DNA of 64,000 bases from Urechis unicinctus (taxonomy: Eukaryota; Annelida; Polychaeta; Xenopneusta; Urechidae): contig CM067353.1 in NCBI GenBank assembly GCA_034190875.2, positions 32,057,199 to 32,121,198 on the forward strand. Direction: 5' to 3'. Shown one piece after another: positions 42,597 through 56,205 of this stretch. A model generated the notes under the pieces. The model worked only from the letters and a program-made list of their open reading frames with translations, made no database searches and was not told where the DNA came from. The position numbers and the translations under genes were made by a program. The stretch's first letter is position 1; every line of letters begins with the position of its first letter.

Positions 42597-43142
42597 CTGC
42601 AACAATTACAATAGTGCAGTATAATACAATGCAGCAAAAATATTTAACGTTCATGATATATGGACAACGCTGATATAAGCAGACACTTGCCCAAGTTAAA
42701 TATGCTGCAATTTATCAAGAGCCTTAATGAACAGCGCCCCGATGGATTGTGTGTTGCTCTGAATTGGCCTGGTTGTCATATATGCAAACCTATTCATAAC
42801 CCATAATACTGATTAACAGATGCTATTCATGCGTCCTATTTTGGGGCAGTAACACACATTTTCATTTACTCATATCTTTGTGAATGAAATGGCCAAGTAT
42901 GAGTAAAATAATTTTTGTACGAATAATGATACTGTGATCGACATTTGCTTGTTTTCTATATTCTCTGTCGGCCTATATAATGTAATATGGTGATGCCTCG
43001 GTATTAACGGGGCTGACTTTTATATCACATTCCTGAAATGTTTGTTCCTGAACAAACGATTTATGACATGATTTGAGGTGCTATTTTCTACGCTAGACAA
43101 TTGTCGGTTTTCCATCTTTCAGGTGAAGCTTTTTAAACTTCG

Positions 43143-44300
43143 GCGGTGACAAGTCACTAGGGTTAACGGCCTTCTCTATAGCACGTTTCAAAATCCGACT
43201 ACATAGGCAACGGATCAGCGCTTCACTTGTCTAGTAAGGCCATGATGCTTGCGACCTTCAAGGTATTCATGGATCAATGTTGTTTCGCTGGGGTTTTCTT
43301 TTTCACCGGAGGATGACTTTTTGCTATTTTGGCTTGTCTTCCGCTTGAACAATTCCTCACGTTTCCAACCCATGGTAATTCGTGTCGGTAGATTACATCG
43401 AGACGAGAAGCATTAAAGGCCTGGTCATGACAATCGGTCCCCTGTGGGTCCGGGGATAGAATAGGCGTTTGTATCATTCTGCATGTCTTAAAAGAGGCGA
43501 CATATAGGGGGCAACCTGTTGGCCGTAGGTCACGACTCGTGCAGTGGACAGTGGGAAGCCGGTGGTTGAGTGGAGAGGTCCCTGCGAGAGCCATATTCGC
43601 AACACACCACGGATTTTACCAAGACGAGAGGCTGGAATGGCCTGGTTCAGTCAATCGGCTGGTGGCGACTTGCCCTAGGATAATCGTTTCCATTTCTATT
43701 TATTCAATCTCCATTTTCATTCAGCCTAGAAGGCGGCTGATTAATCAGGTCAATCTTATTTATAAATATCTTGGAACCATATAACACACGAGTATTGGTG
43801 TGCGGTTAAGCCCTATTCTTACCTTACCTTACCTTACCTGTCAATCGGCTGGAGGTGACGTATCATGGCTGCTCATTCAGAGCTGTTTACGGTTGTATTG
43901 GGTTTTTTTGGGTTTTTTTGCTGCGGTCAATGAGAGCAGCATATGTTTATGAAATCCATTGTAAGCAATAAGAAAAGCGTAGATAATTAAGTTTTCCTAA
44001 TAAGAAATATAACAGCTGGCAATGTGGATCTTTTGAATAATTCGCGGCGAAAGAAGACACCTCACCCCTGTTTAGCACGACATCTCATGCGGACAGAATA
44101 AGCAGAAATGACAGGGCAGGACAAGAATAGCTCAATCCTTCACCAGTTGATTGGACTTACTACCTAATGTTGTGTAGAGCAGATCGGGGCCACGACACTT
44201 GCTGATTGCTCCTGGGCCCTCGTAATTGCTGAACAATAAAACAGTCTTAAAGAAGAAATATTGCAATGTGACATTACGATGTCTTTTCAGAGCATAACTG
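43143..44300. other. Non-coding stretch after the tandem array
   Basis: Unit C similarity ends at about 43,142. The rest holds one copy of a local repeat (43,507-43,686), a short TTACC array (43,818-43,842), a GGTTTTTTTG doublet near 43,905 and no convincing frame. The 106-codon minus-strand frame at 43,274-43,594 lies partly in the local repeat and resembles nothing I know. Confidence 0.5.
43507..43686 (+). repeat. Local interspersed repeat, copy 1
   Basis: Begins GGGGCAACCTGTTGGCCG and ends near GGTGGCGACTTGCCCTAGGA. A second, ~30 bp shorter copy lies at 44,903-45,053, and a fragment (CTGTCAATCGGCTGGAGGTG) at 43,838. Copies share CAACACACCAC near the middle and TCAATCGGCTGGTGG near the end. 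Identity is roughly 75-80%. The family is unknown to me; no terminal inverted repeats or A-tail are seen. Confidence 0.75.
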
Positions 44301-44343
44301 AGACATCTGGTGTGGGTTTGGGGACTGATGTTACCGGCGCTCT

Positions 44344-44395
44344 TGCTGTTGTTGCTGCTGCTGCTGCTGCTGGTGTTGGTGGTGGTGGTTCTGGT
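44344..44395. repeat. (TGC)n / (TGG)n triplet repeat
   Basis: GTTGTTGCTGCTGCTGCTGC then GGTGTTGGTGGTGGTGG. It opens a Leu/Val-rich frame on + and a Ser/Thr-rich frame on -, both artefacts of the repeat. Confidence 0.9.
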
Positions 44396-44481
44396 GCGCT
44401 GTGTGAGGGAAGCTAGCATCAATAAGTGCTGTAACCTCGGCCGGACACATTATTGTCTGCAAGGCCATCTGGTCTTAATAG

Positions 44482-44939
<458 letters not shown>

Positions 44940-45912
44940 GGAGATGTCTTTGCAAGCACCTTATCTGCAACACACCACTATGGCCCGAATTTCAGCTGGA
45001 CGCGAGGCCTGGTCCTGTCAATCGGCTGGTGGTGACTAGCCCTAGGTTAATCTATGTCTAATGTGTTTATCCTGTGAGGGTTTCTTGGGTGGGCGTCATA
45101 TTGGTAATTACGGCCATGGACGTGCTCACCATTACTCAAGTCCTTTCTCTGCTACTTCTATGGAAGTCTAAATGATAGCAATAATAAGCATGCACTTGCA
45201 TTCTAAAGCGTGAAAATTGAAAGTAGCGAATATTAAATAAAGTGCGTGGAATCACATAAAGGGAAGAACTATTGCTATAGAACATGTGTATTCATTGATG
45301 ATAAATATTGCGCACTTTCTGGAAATCTCCTTTGTTTCGTTCCTCTGTGAATTCGGTGTGTTGGCGTTTTGTATTGCTCCCGGTAAACCAAACATTCTAT
45401 TCAATAGGCGGTTGTTCCAGCCTCATTGATCAGGCCGATAGACAACGACCATTTAAGGCTTGCTAGACCAATGAAGGCTAAGGAATAACCCAACTGCGTC
45501 AATCGTCCTGAAAGTCATTTAGAAAATGACCACTTAGCCTTGACCTTATTGCTGGTTTATTGTGTATGCATCCGATCGTATTTACTTCAAGTGTGTGTGG
45601 CAGGAGCGTTCACGTTGTGCTATGTGATGATGCTTAGCCTAAATGAAGTCGAATATTGCGCATCTTTCTTCAATATCTCTATGTGTTATTATATATCAGA
45701 TTAAGCAATGCAAAGCAAATAAAAGGTATAGAGTTGATGAGATGATCGTTTAATATCCAATCTAGAGTAGTTGTTATCCAGCTATCTAAGCCATGTATTC
45801 AACATAGTTTTGTGGAAAAGTGTAAACAAAAATCTGCGAAGCTTGTCGCTTGTATCGTTGAAATAACTTACAACAGTTCCATTTGTCAGAGCCGACATCT
45901 TCTTAAACAAGG

Positions 45913-46026
<114 letters not shown>

Positions 46027-46924
46027 TGTTTTCTCTCGATGATCCTTGTCAACAATGACTTTTGTTAGTCATGATCAAAAATGACTTTTGTTAGTCAGAA
46101 ATAAATATCATTGTGGTGATCACCTGTTGAGGTCCATGTTAAGACAAAGATACACAAAACATTGAGCGTAATAATAGCTATAAAGGAGAGTTCGTTCTTC
46201 AACCTGAAGTAACGAAGTATGTATATCGCGAAACCATTTATGTACCATCGCTAAATGTTTACCATCAAGCCAGGGACGCCTGAAACATACTTCGCTGACG
46301 CCAAGCAAAACAGCATCAGACAATCATTAGAAATCATGCAGGTTAGCGGCAACCATGCATTAATATGATCCGACATACATATGGTGGAGCCTAAACCATA
46401 AGCATCGGTTGTTAATCGAAATATGTGAGAGTTGAAGAACCCCGACATTGGTCCATGTAGTGAGCTGGGCGCATGTTGCGTTCATATCTGGGCAGGTTTG
46501 CTCACAGTGGCGAAAGCAGGGCAAAGACAGGGGTATCAACTGCATACTGCTTTCTTTTATTCACGCCTTACTATTTAAAGCTGTATGATATAATGCTTGA
46601 ATGCATTGACTCTTATGCATTAATCATAGTTCAGTTCAATGAGTGCTTTATGAGATAATGACACACCAATGTGGCAGTACTTGGAACTTGAGGTAAACTT
46701 TAACTGCCGATACCTGGGTCAAGCAAGGCGGTTCTTAACGTTAATGATCAAAATATATGGTATTGAACGTGCTTGTATGTAGGCCAATACCTGCAACTGT
46801 TCAGCGGGAACAGAGATGTGACCGTTGATATTTGCCTCTGGTCGCAAGCGATAATATGATTAGCTTTAATATGTGATTAGAATGTTGTCCATAATTTTTT
46901 GATGGCATTACAGTCCATAATTTT

Positions 46925-46984
46925 ATGTTGGGGTTTGACGAGCTCTGTGGGAAGATGTTGGGGTTTGACGAGCTCTGTGGGAAT
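46925..46984. repeat. 30-bp perfect tandem duplication
   Basis: ATGTTGGGGTTTGACGAGCT plus ten more bases occurs at 46,925-46,954 and again at 46,955-46,984; the first difference is the final base. Confidence 0.95.
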
Positions 46985-47492
46985 ACGCGAATCGCAGTTA
47001 ATTTCAGACGGCCACCCGAACTCTTATGGAATTAACAAGTGTGCTTGCCGTGTAGGAACTTCATGAGAGTTAAGGGGCTGTATAAATGTTTTGGGTATTG
47101 ATCAATATAATAGGATGACAGGAAGTATGGGTAACTGCTGGCTGGTAATGTATTGAATCTACTAGATAGCAGTTAGCTGCCACGTTTACCAGCCTTCACG
47201 TCTATTTATGGGCGAAGTAGTTCCATCATGGCAATTACCTGGGGGTAAACATAGATTTCTTTAAATGTAATGGGCTGTTCTAACTCTGTCGTTTCGTCTC
47301 ACATATAAGTGTGTGCCAACAATATCCCGGCAAGTAATTCTGAGTGACGGCTCAAAGAGTAGCTGGCATTACATTGCTTGACTTCCCAATAATTTTCATG
47401 GAACTCAACGCGAAACCGTGATATTATCTGACTGCTTCTAGAAACAGGTAATTGCTTGGCAGAACGCTTTGCATCCGAGAAAGTGCTGAAAA

Positions 47493-48050
47493 ATGCTTAC
47501 CATGTTGTAACCACAGCCTATCATTTTATGGCTGTAACTTCAGCCTATCATGCTGTTGCTGTAACCCCCACCTATCGTGTAACTGTTGTAGCCTCAGTCT
47601 ATAATGTTATTGCTGTAACCTCAGTTTATCATGTTATTGCTGTAACCTCCGCCTTTCATGTTATTGCTGTAACCTTCGCTTATCATGTAACTGCTAGAAC
47701 CTCAGCCTGTTATATTATTCCTGTAACCTCCGCCTATCATGTTATTGCTGTAACCTCCGTCTATCATGTTATTGCTAGAACCTCCGCCTATCATGTTATT
47801 GCTGTAACCTCAGCCTGTTATGTTACCTCTGTAACCTCAGCCTATCATACTGTTGCTGTAGACTCAGGCTATCATGTTATTGCACTAACCTCAATCTATC
47901 ATGTTATTGCTAGAACCTCCGCCTATCATGTTATTCCTGTAACCTCCGCCTATCATGTTATTGCTGTAACCCCAGCCTATTATGTAACCTCTGTAACCTC
48001 AGCCTATCGTGCTGTTGTATTAACCTCAGTCTATCATGTAATTGCCACCA
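47493..48050 (+). repeat. 27-bp minisatellite (~20 copies) that keeps a reading frame open
   Basis: A 27-base unit (consensus TATCATGTTATTGCTGTAAC plus CTCCGCC) is repeated about 20 times with scattered substitutions. Because the unit is nine codons, one + strand frame stays open from before 47,460 to the stop at 48,131-48,133. The first in-frame ATG is at 47,528, giving about 201 codons of a nine-residue repeat close to YHVIAVTSA. There is no signal peptide or clear promoter, and differences between copies change residues freely (AVTSA, ARTSA, PVTSA, TSVTSA), which looks like neutral decay. I favour a minisatellite over a gene. Confidence 0.85.
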
Positions 48051-49765
48051 AGTTTCTGGATTACGTACTAATTGAAGAAACGAGCATGCGCTGCTGTAGA
48101 TCAGCAGCGAGGCATTGGCCCACATTGCTCTAATCCCAATACCTCCGGCATTCTCCTTTAACCGCGATGCCTTGTAGATGTCATCTTTTCCTGCGATGAG
48201 GGCCTTACGGAAATAGTGTGTTACTTGTGACAATTGGAAAAGAATAATAACTGAATCATATTGGAAAAATAGGGAATGGTACTGCAAGGGTCTATGACCA
48301 CACCCGTGGATCCTATCCAATAAAAATAAGTACACAATTTAGGCAGCGTAATATTGAATAAAACTACGTTACGTCTATTGAGGTAAGCCTTCAGCAAGGT
48401 CGTTATACGAGCTATTCAGTGTGTCATCGGATGACTACAGTGCCATTGACACCGAATGTAGAGCTAACATTCATCTTCTTTGGCTTGACGGCGTTTTTAG
48501 TAAAATATATGTACTTGTTAATGTGTAGGCTATGACCAAGAATAAAGATATTCTATCCTTACATTCACTGTGGCTAACATGATTGACTGGCTTATTTGGC
48601 GGTTACATTCGCTGTGTCAGCCGCGACCGGCGCATATGTCGTCGATGACTTTAGAGCGCACCCTGACATCAAATAAATCACTATAAATTTGACAGGGTGT
48701 GTATTTGAGATGACAGGCTGTTCCGTTTCGTGTTCCTACTACTAACTACCTGCCTTCCCCTCCACACTCACCACTGATGCCTCAGTTAACTTCCTCCCTG
48801 CTCCACATACATCACTTATTACGCTTCAAACTACTTCCCTGCTCAACACGTCAACCTTGCGACTTCCACCAAGCAAATATCCCCGAATACATCATTAAGC
48901 TTCAGGCTACCCTAACCTTCCCAAGCCAGTCCTGCAAGATATCCACATCCGCCATCATATCACCTCGCTTGCACGACTTATGGACATCTGAGTTGAAGGG
49001 CTCTACAAGTGCTCTGTTCTTCTATTAATATATAAGGGGTTGACAACCCTTGTGTGCTCTCGGCTGGCTTAATCCGATTTGCCAATGAAGTAGGCCTGGT
49101 ACACAGCAGTCAAATGTGGTTCAATACCAGAGTTAATCAAAATCGGTCTGGAAACGAGAGGGCATAAAAGCCTGCAATAAAACACCAGCCCATAACTTGA
49201 TTAAATAAAGTATAGATGTTCTTGAACTTAAAGGTGCTGATGGATTAATGTTAATTTATTGGTTCGCTTTGTTCAAGAGGAATCTTATAAGCGTCTACGA
49301 CTTGTCCTGCGTTTAATAAATGTCATGTGTTACCATCAGTATGTAGCATTCGGGTCTATTCCTGCAGGTCTGTACATTCACTATTGCTTGAGTGATGCGT
49401 TGTTTCCATGAAAGCACGTACTGTATGAGATATCCATTGTAATTGGAAATACGTAAATTAATGAAGTATTCAATAAACAAAGAGATTTTGCATGCTACTG
49501 GCAATCTGTCTTAATAGAAATAAATCATGTCAAAGGAATGCTACTCGTCCATATAAGGCACGACAGCTTATGGGGTCAGGAATTGGAATATATGATCGGA
49601 AAAGATAATTGCTCTCAGCCAAGTGAGGTTGCATAAATCCCTCACTTGTAGATTTGAGCTTATTCGGAAATGGAGCTGCCATTTTAATGACCAGCCAATC
49701 AAACATATCTCCCATTTATCGGCCAATTGATCTAACCTACCCTTGACATGAGTCCTTAGTAGTAT
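48051..49765. other. Non-coding stretch before the element
   Basis: No gene recognised. The 125-codon minus frame (47,958-48,335) partly translates the minisatellite. A TTAATATATAAGGGGTT word at 49,024 also occurs at 34,627. A stretch at 48,740-48,970 is richer in C but shows no splice-bounded frame. Confidence 0.45.
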
Positions 49766-50419
<654 letters not shown>

Positions 50420-50463
50420 TCGTGATATGAATATGATTATTTATCTATTTATTTGTGTCGCAG

Positions 50464-50861
50464 AGAGCAAATTTGACTGGTTTAAAATACCCTGTGACAA
50501 AGTGGCTGAAATATACGTGCAGCTGCGTTCACAATATATTGAAAACGGTGGATTGACACCTGAAGAGGCTGTTGTGCTAGAAGAAATATTAACAGTGGGC
50601 TTAGTCAAATTGGAGGAAACGGATTTCCCTCCCTTTGACATATACGCACGAGTTTTGGATGTTGTTACCAAAGAACTGGTTACCTCCACAGAAGTGATTA
50701 ATTATATAAAGAACCCAGCATTGGTCCCACGAATGATAGCATTCGATTTATTAGGACGCTGTTTACGGTGGGGAGAGACCAGATTTGACACGTTGAACGG
50801 CGTGGGAGTTACTACATTTCGGGGGATGACCTCATACGAAATAATGAAAGGAAATCAATAA
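50464..50861 (+). CDS. Unknown gene X, last exon
   Basis: A 132-codon open stretch begins after a good acceptor (TTATTTGTGTCGCAG, ending 50,463) and ends at TAA 50,859-50,861, which overlaps an AATAAA poly(A) signal (50,857-50,862). The product is soluble-looking and mildly acidic, with [20 protein letters not shown] near the start, a helical middle ([13 protein letters not shown]) and [16 protein letters not shown] at the end. No motif is known to me. The upstream (AT)n would be in an intron and the first exon is not identified. It lies upstream of the polymerase gene, in the same direction, just outside the duplicated block. Degraded copies of its 3' end lie at 51,085-51,220 and 57,340-57,477. 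The frame is undamaged, unlike its neighbours. It could be an element accessory gene or a host exon. Confidence 0.5.
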
Positions 50862-50903
50862 AAAAAAATGTATTAACCACACTGGTATTTTCATGCTTCC
50901 TGA

Positions 50904-51043
<140 letters not shown>

Positions 51044-51084
51044 AAGACCATTAAGAACTCCGAGTGGCCCCCGCGATCGTTGAT

Positions 51085-51220
51085 AACTTTGGGGCCAGTT
51101 AAAAAATTGTCAGGTGTTAGGAAGCCGAAGTTACCACATTCCGAGGAGTGTCCCCATATGGAATCATGAAATGAAATAAATAATACAAACTGGTATTTTC
51201 ATACGTCCTGATGGTGTTGT
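51085..51220 (+). pseudogene. Degraded duplicate of gene X 3' end, block 1
   Basis: 51,127-51,220 aligns with 50,807-50,903. The end of the reading (TTFRGVSPYGIMK then TGA) matches gene X ([16 protein letters not shown]), and the following non-coding bases (ACTGGTATTTTCAT...TCCTGATG) also match. Weaker similarity, in a shifted frame, starts near 51,085 around a Trp-Gly pair. The gene X tail was therefore duplicated locally before the 6.25 kb duplication, since block 2 has it too. Confidence 0.65.
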
Positions 51221-51359
51221 GAAACAAATGTACTAGCTTTTTACAGTGAAAAGTGTATTACCCACCGATCCGGTTCATCGTTCTGGCGTGTCCACTTTAA
51301 GCGGCGAAGAGGTGCGTTCCTAGTTAAGTCGGATTTCGAAATGAGGTTTTTGCCCCACG

Positions 51360-51535
51360 TGACGGCCGAATTAAAGCCTTGCGCACGACCCTTTGCATAG
51401 CTTCACACTTGAATACACGTGGCCGAATAAAGCCTTTGCGCACAGCCCCGTTGCATAGCTGGAATGCCGCGTGATATACACGTGTAGAGCGAATAAAAGC
51501 GAGTTATCACACAGCCCGCTCCGTAGTTTCACGCT
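51360..51535 (+). promoter_or_regulatory. Repeated GC-richer upstream region of polymerase gene, block 1
   Basis: Contains imperfect repeats of a 55-70 bp word: GCCGAATTAAAGCCTTGCGC, GGCCGAATAAAGCCTTTGCG and GAGCGAATAAAAGCGAG, each followed by CACA/CGAC...CCC and GCATAG or CGTAG. Block 1 has three, block 2 two. It lies just before the first polymerase exon, and GAATAAAAGC could serve as a TATA-like element. The promoter role is inferred from position only. Confidence 0.35.
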
Positions 51536-51811
51536 GCTTTTGTCGTCGTGTGTTCATCAGAGTGTAAGGGTTGAATTATTTTAAATATTATTTATCCTAG
51601 TGAATTTAATTCAGAGCGATATCCGATGATAGCAACACCTAAATAAAACAAAATTGCTTTTTAAGAGTTTATCTTGAAATAACTGTATTCAGACTAACGA
51701 TTGTTATCATTTGCTTTAGTACTTTGGGAGGGTCAAAACGATCAGGAACTGATGACATATATGGTGGGATACGAGCACGATCAAGGTAAAATATCAGTCG
51801 AGGTTTTGACA

Positions 51812-51913
<102 letters not shown>

Positions 51914-54410
51914 TGTCATTAGTAGCAGAATCGTGTTGAATGATATCAAATTCACTATTTATTTAGTTTTTGTTCATTAATCTTTATTTGTGTTAGCTTT
52001 GTGGGATAGTGATGTCAATGACAATGAGTTGTCATGTGTCATGGATGAGTATGCGTTAAACGAAGCGCATCAAGCTCTTGACGAATTAGCTGGCTTTCCC
52101 GGTGAAATAGGTATGGATACGATTCATGGATTATTAATTGCGTCTGAACGTGAGCTCAACAAGATATATAAAACAAATATATACCAACATATTACGATGG
52201 AATTTCGGCCTAGCACTAGTTGTTTCTGTTTGACAGTGGAAGCTAACCAAGCAAACATGGCAATCGACGACGGTCAGCAAGGTGCTGGGGTGATGGGGAA
52301 TGAAGATGAACCAGGTATGATCTTTTCATATTGTTGCTTGTGATTAATTAGAATCAATGAGGTGATTTGTTTAACTCTCTCTCTCTCTCTTTCTTTCTTT
52401 CAGATGCTCTGGCAACCGGAATCGCGGCGCTCGAACTTAGGCACGACAATGCCATCCGGACTTACGTCCGTATACGGCCGTTGTAGGATGTCTTTAATTT
52501 CGATTTGTGCATTCCAATGCCCACACTTAGAGAGGTCATCTTCGATCAGCAACAAGTGGCCATCAAAAAAAAATGCCAGCTACGGCTTTATCTTGAGGAA
52601 TAATGAGAGTGGTGAACTCCGCTACTTTCATTCTTCAATAAATAATGCCCGGCTACTTCTGGCACCGGTCACAGTAAGAAGTGCGGATGATTTCGAAGCT
52701 TTCGAGAGGAGGATCGAACAGGGGGACATTCTGACATGGGCTCGTGATCAGCGCCCCAATTCCAAGTGGGTGGTTGTTAAAGTAACGAACCTGACAGTCT
52801 ATGTCAGCAAGTTACTAGACCACCCTATTGGTTTTGCCCCTACCAAACTACCTCCTCATATCCAGAACAACAAGGTTATCCTAGGGCTGGTCACGGACAT
52901 GAATTCTGGAAGACTATACACTGACAGGCTATGCCTGTTTCGTTGTCTGGCCTTGCACCGTGGGGCCCCGCCTTGTGGATTGGAGAAGCTGACGAAACGG
53001 CTTTTTCGAGGGACCTATCCTACTGGGGACATTGAAACATTCCCCGGTGTTCCATGGGCCGATATCGAAAAAGTGGAGGAGCGTTTCGATGTTAACATTT
53101 TCGTGTACCAATGCACTGAAGAGCAGGTAAGCTGAAATATTACAATAATATTGATGTAGTCCCATTTCTAGAGGCATTGGCAAAGCAAAGTCGATTTTAC
53201 TAGGAGCGTAATATCGATATATTTAAGCAGGGTATTAGTGTTCCGGCTCTGACATTGAATTACATGTTTCAGGATCTGGATTGCTTCTTCTCATTAGTCG
53301 ATGATAAAAATGAGGATCTGTATTGGCTCATCAAGAATAACATTGTAGGTGGGCCATCCATCGTTTTCCATTGATACCATGAAAAGAATGTGACTCAGAT
53401 CCGACAGGTTCAATATCAGGACCAGGCCAAACTATGCAGTGGTATAGTCGGCTATGATGCTAATGCCTTGTATCTTTACGCTTTAGCTCAAGAAATGTCA
53501 AGCGGTCATCCAGTGAGAAGAGTTGCTCCAGAGTTTGCACCTATCACTACAGATCGCCGCCATATAGCATTGGAGTGGTTGGAGTTTATGGCTCACACAG
53601 ACCACATTCACATCCGTCACCAGCGCAATCATTTTGAGAAGCGTTTTGGTGTGCGCCGGTTGCCTGTGGATGGTTGGTGTGTCCAAAACCAAACCATTTA
53701 CCAATTTCATGGTTGTTATTGGCATGGGCATCCCTGCACTGGCAAGACACACAATGTAACTCGAGACAAACCTACGGCAGACTTGTTGATGGAGACCCGT
53801 CAAAACACAGCTTACTTGAGAAAATTGGGTTATACTGTGGTGGAGCAGTGAGAGTGTGAATGGCGAAAACAGAGGCGACAATGCCCCTTGGTGAAAGCCT
53901 TCATTAACACCTTACCAGCCCCATCTCTACCTGCAATGACCCAAGAGGAAATTCTCAGCCGTGTCAGAGATGGGTCTTTCTTTGGGATGGTGGAAGTGGA
54001 TCTTCATGTCCCAGATGATTTGAAAGACCACTTCCAAGAAATGCCACCCATTTTCAAAAATATCAACATCTGCCGGGAGGATATCGGACCTGTCATGGGA
54101 GCGTATGCAGAATAACATAAAATAGTGACGGTAAAAACCCTTTTCTTTTGCGAATGATTTATTTATATTAAAAGTGCTACAATATCTTAAACTGTACATT
54201 CTCATATCTGGTGGTTTTACGTCTTGATGTGTCACAGCAACCATGGAGGTCTTTAATCGGTAGTTACCGAGGCGAAAAGCTATTACTGGCCACTCTGCTA
54301 ATAAAATGGTATCTAAACCATGGTTTGGTAGTCACACGAATCTACCAAACTGTGGAATATGAACCAAAGGCCTGCTTTCGTCAATTTGCAGACCGTGTGT
54401 CAAATGCTAG

Positions 54411-54702
54411 GTAAGATTTATTTATTTATTTATTTATTTTTTTTTGTAATCTTTATTTATTGATTATTTCATTGACATTTATCGGATTATTATTTTTATT
54501 TTATATATTTTTTTTTTTTTTTTTTTTTGTAATCATAATTTATTAATTATTTCATGAACATTTATCTGATTATTTTTTATTTTTATTTATTTATTATTTT
54601 TTTTAAAAAAAATTATCATTAGCTTATAGCTTATTATTTTTTACGATGCAAAACATGTTTCTATCAAACCTTTATTATTTTCTTCATTGTGTGTCTTTGT
54701 AG
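54411..54702 (+). other. T-rich intron 6 of the polymerase gene, copy 1
   Basis: 292 bases between GTAAGA (54,411) and TTTGTAG (ending 54,702), made of TTTA repeats and T runs. The equivalent is 60,704-60,996 (293 bases). It is more AT-rich than the other introns and has no open frame. Confidence 0.8.
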
Positions 54703-55605
54703 GCGGACCGGGGATGCTGATCCCAACCAAGCTATAGTGGCAGATACCATGAAACTTCTTGGTAATTCGGGTTACGGGCGCACGGTTACAAACCAAACCA
54801 AACATCAAAATGTAAAGTATGTGGATAAACGTGGTGCAGCCAAACTTATTAAGGATAAAACGTTTCGCACCCTAAACGAACTAGACGAATCCACATACGA
54901 AGTCGAAATGGCCAAAGCTTCAATATCGTTAAACTTACCGCATCAAATTGGCTTCTTTGTGTACCAATATGCAAAGTTAAGGATGTTGGAGTTTTACTTT
55001 GAATTTGTTGCTAAATATGTGGATATGTGTGATTTCGCGTATTGTGAAATGGACACCGACTCTGCCTATTTTGCCATTTCAGGTCGATGTTTGGAAGAGG
55101 TGGTCAAACCTGACCTAAAAGAGGCATTTTACCGTGAATGGGATCAATGGATGCCAGCGGTCACTTGTCAGGCTCACCGTGAGGAATGGGTGAATGCCAA
55201 GTGTAGTGGCCAGGTTTGGGTCGATCAACCGTGCTGTCTCGAGCGTCAAAAATTTGACAAACGAACACCCGGATTATTCAAAGAAGAATGGTGTGGTGAT
55301 GGGATTGTCAGTTTGTGTAGCAAAACATACTATTGTTTTGGTCACACTGACAAAACGTCTTGCAAGGGGCTGAACAAAAACCAAAATACCCTCAACAAAG
55401 ACACATACTTAAAAGTGTTGAGAGAGCAACAATCAGGGTCAGGTGTTAATCGGGGGTTCCGCTGTGTGGACAACCAGATGTTCACCTATACCCAGTCGCG
55501 AGCTTCTCTCTCATATTTTTATCCCAAACGGGAAGTCTTGACTGATGGGGTATCAACGCGCCCCTTGCTGGTTTGATTATTTATGATGTTTGTTGTTGTG
55601 ATAAG

Positions 55606-55771
55606 TTTATTGCTGTCTCAGTTTGAGTGATGTACTTTTAGAAAATGTAAAACAAAATTCCATTTTTTTTTTCCTGATTCATGTTGAGTATGTATTTAAC
55701 AATCGAACCAATAAAATGATTGTGCAAACAAGGCAACTACAACAACAACAATTCGTTTAGTATATTTTATT
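55606..55771. terminator. Convergent 3' ends: opposing poly(A) signals, block 1
   Basis: A + strand AATAAA at 55,710-55,715 follows the polymerase stop by about 135 bases. On the minus strand AATAAA occurs at 55,766-55,771 (within the last codons of the protease frame) and at 55,606-55,611. The two transcripts would therefore overlap at their 3' ends. The block 2 counterparts of the first pair are 61,994-61,999 (+) and 62,050-62,055 (-). Confidence 0.5.
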
Positions 55772-56203
55772 AATCAAATCGAATACTATGGTATCATTAG
55801 CAACCAATTCCTGCTTAAATATACCCAAGAGTTGTTTCATGGAAACACCTCAACTCCTTAAAAGCAAGTAATACATACAATACAAACCACAGGCACTAGA
55901 GTTTAAAGCTTGCACAGTCTGTTGATTAAAGGTCCATGATACACAATGACGCATGAGAAATCTATGAAACGTAGGCTGGAGAGGTGGTAAACCAAACGAA
56001 TCAAAATATTCTCCACGACCTTCATGATCGATATAAATGGCCACCCAGTGTTCCCCAAGTTGACTATGGGGTTGGGTGTTACAAATCAGACCACTAGGCT
56101 GGACTAGGTTTCGAGGCAATGTATCCAAGGCAAAGACACCTCGAACCATTTGACGAGTATGGGGATCTTGTGCAATCAGGGTCCGCAGTTGAACCGAATC
56201 CAT
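55757..56203 (-). pseudogene. Adenain-type cysteine protease, copy 1 (nonsense-truncated)
   Basis: Related to the adenovirus maturation protease family found in Polintons, which cleaves virion proteins. Starts at ATG 56,203, two bases after the capsid stop (TAA at 56,206-56,208). The active-site pattern is visible: GEHWVAIYID (His), EYFDSFG (acidic residue), and QQTVQALNSSACGLYC with the Gln and the Cys before Gly. A TGA at 55,850-55,852 cuts it at 117 residues. Copy 2 has CGA there, so this is a C-to-T change at a CpG private to copy 1. Past that stop the frame would end at TAA 55,757-55,759, for about 148 residues, short but within reach of the family. Confidence 0.82.
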
Positions 56204-56205
56204 GC

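Noticed and set aside
49023..49040. TTAATATATAAGGGGTT word shared with 34,627
   Set aside because: Only 17 bases match and the flanks differ, so it is too short to call a repeat family or promoter.
53157..53203. Possible extension of polymerase exon 5 upstream through a TAG, in both copies
   Set aside because: The upstream frame (ending KQSRFY before TAG 53,201) looks coding-like, but no acceptor in the right phase precedes it without the stop. I kept the acceptor at 53,203; the true exon may be longer and carry one more shared nonsense codon.
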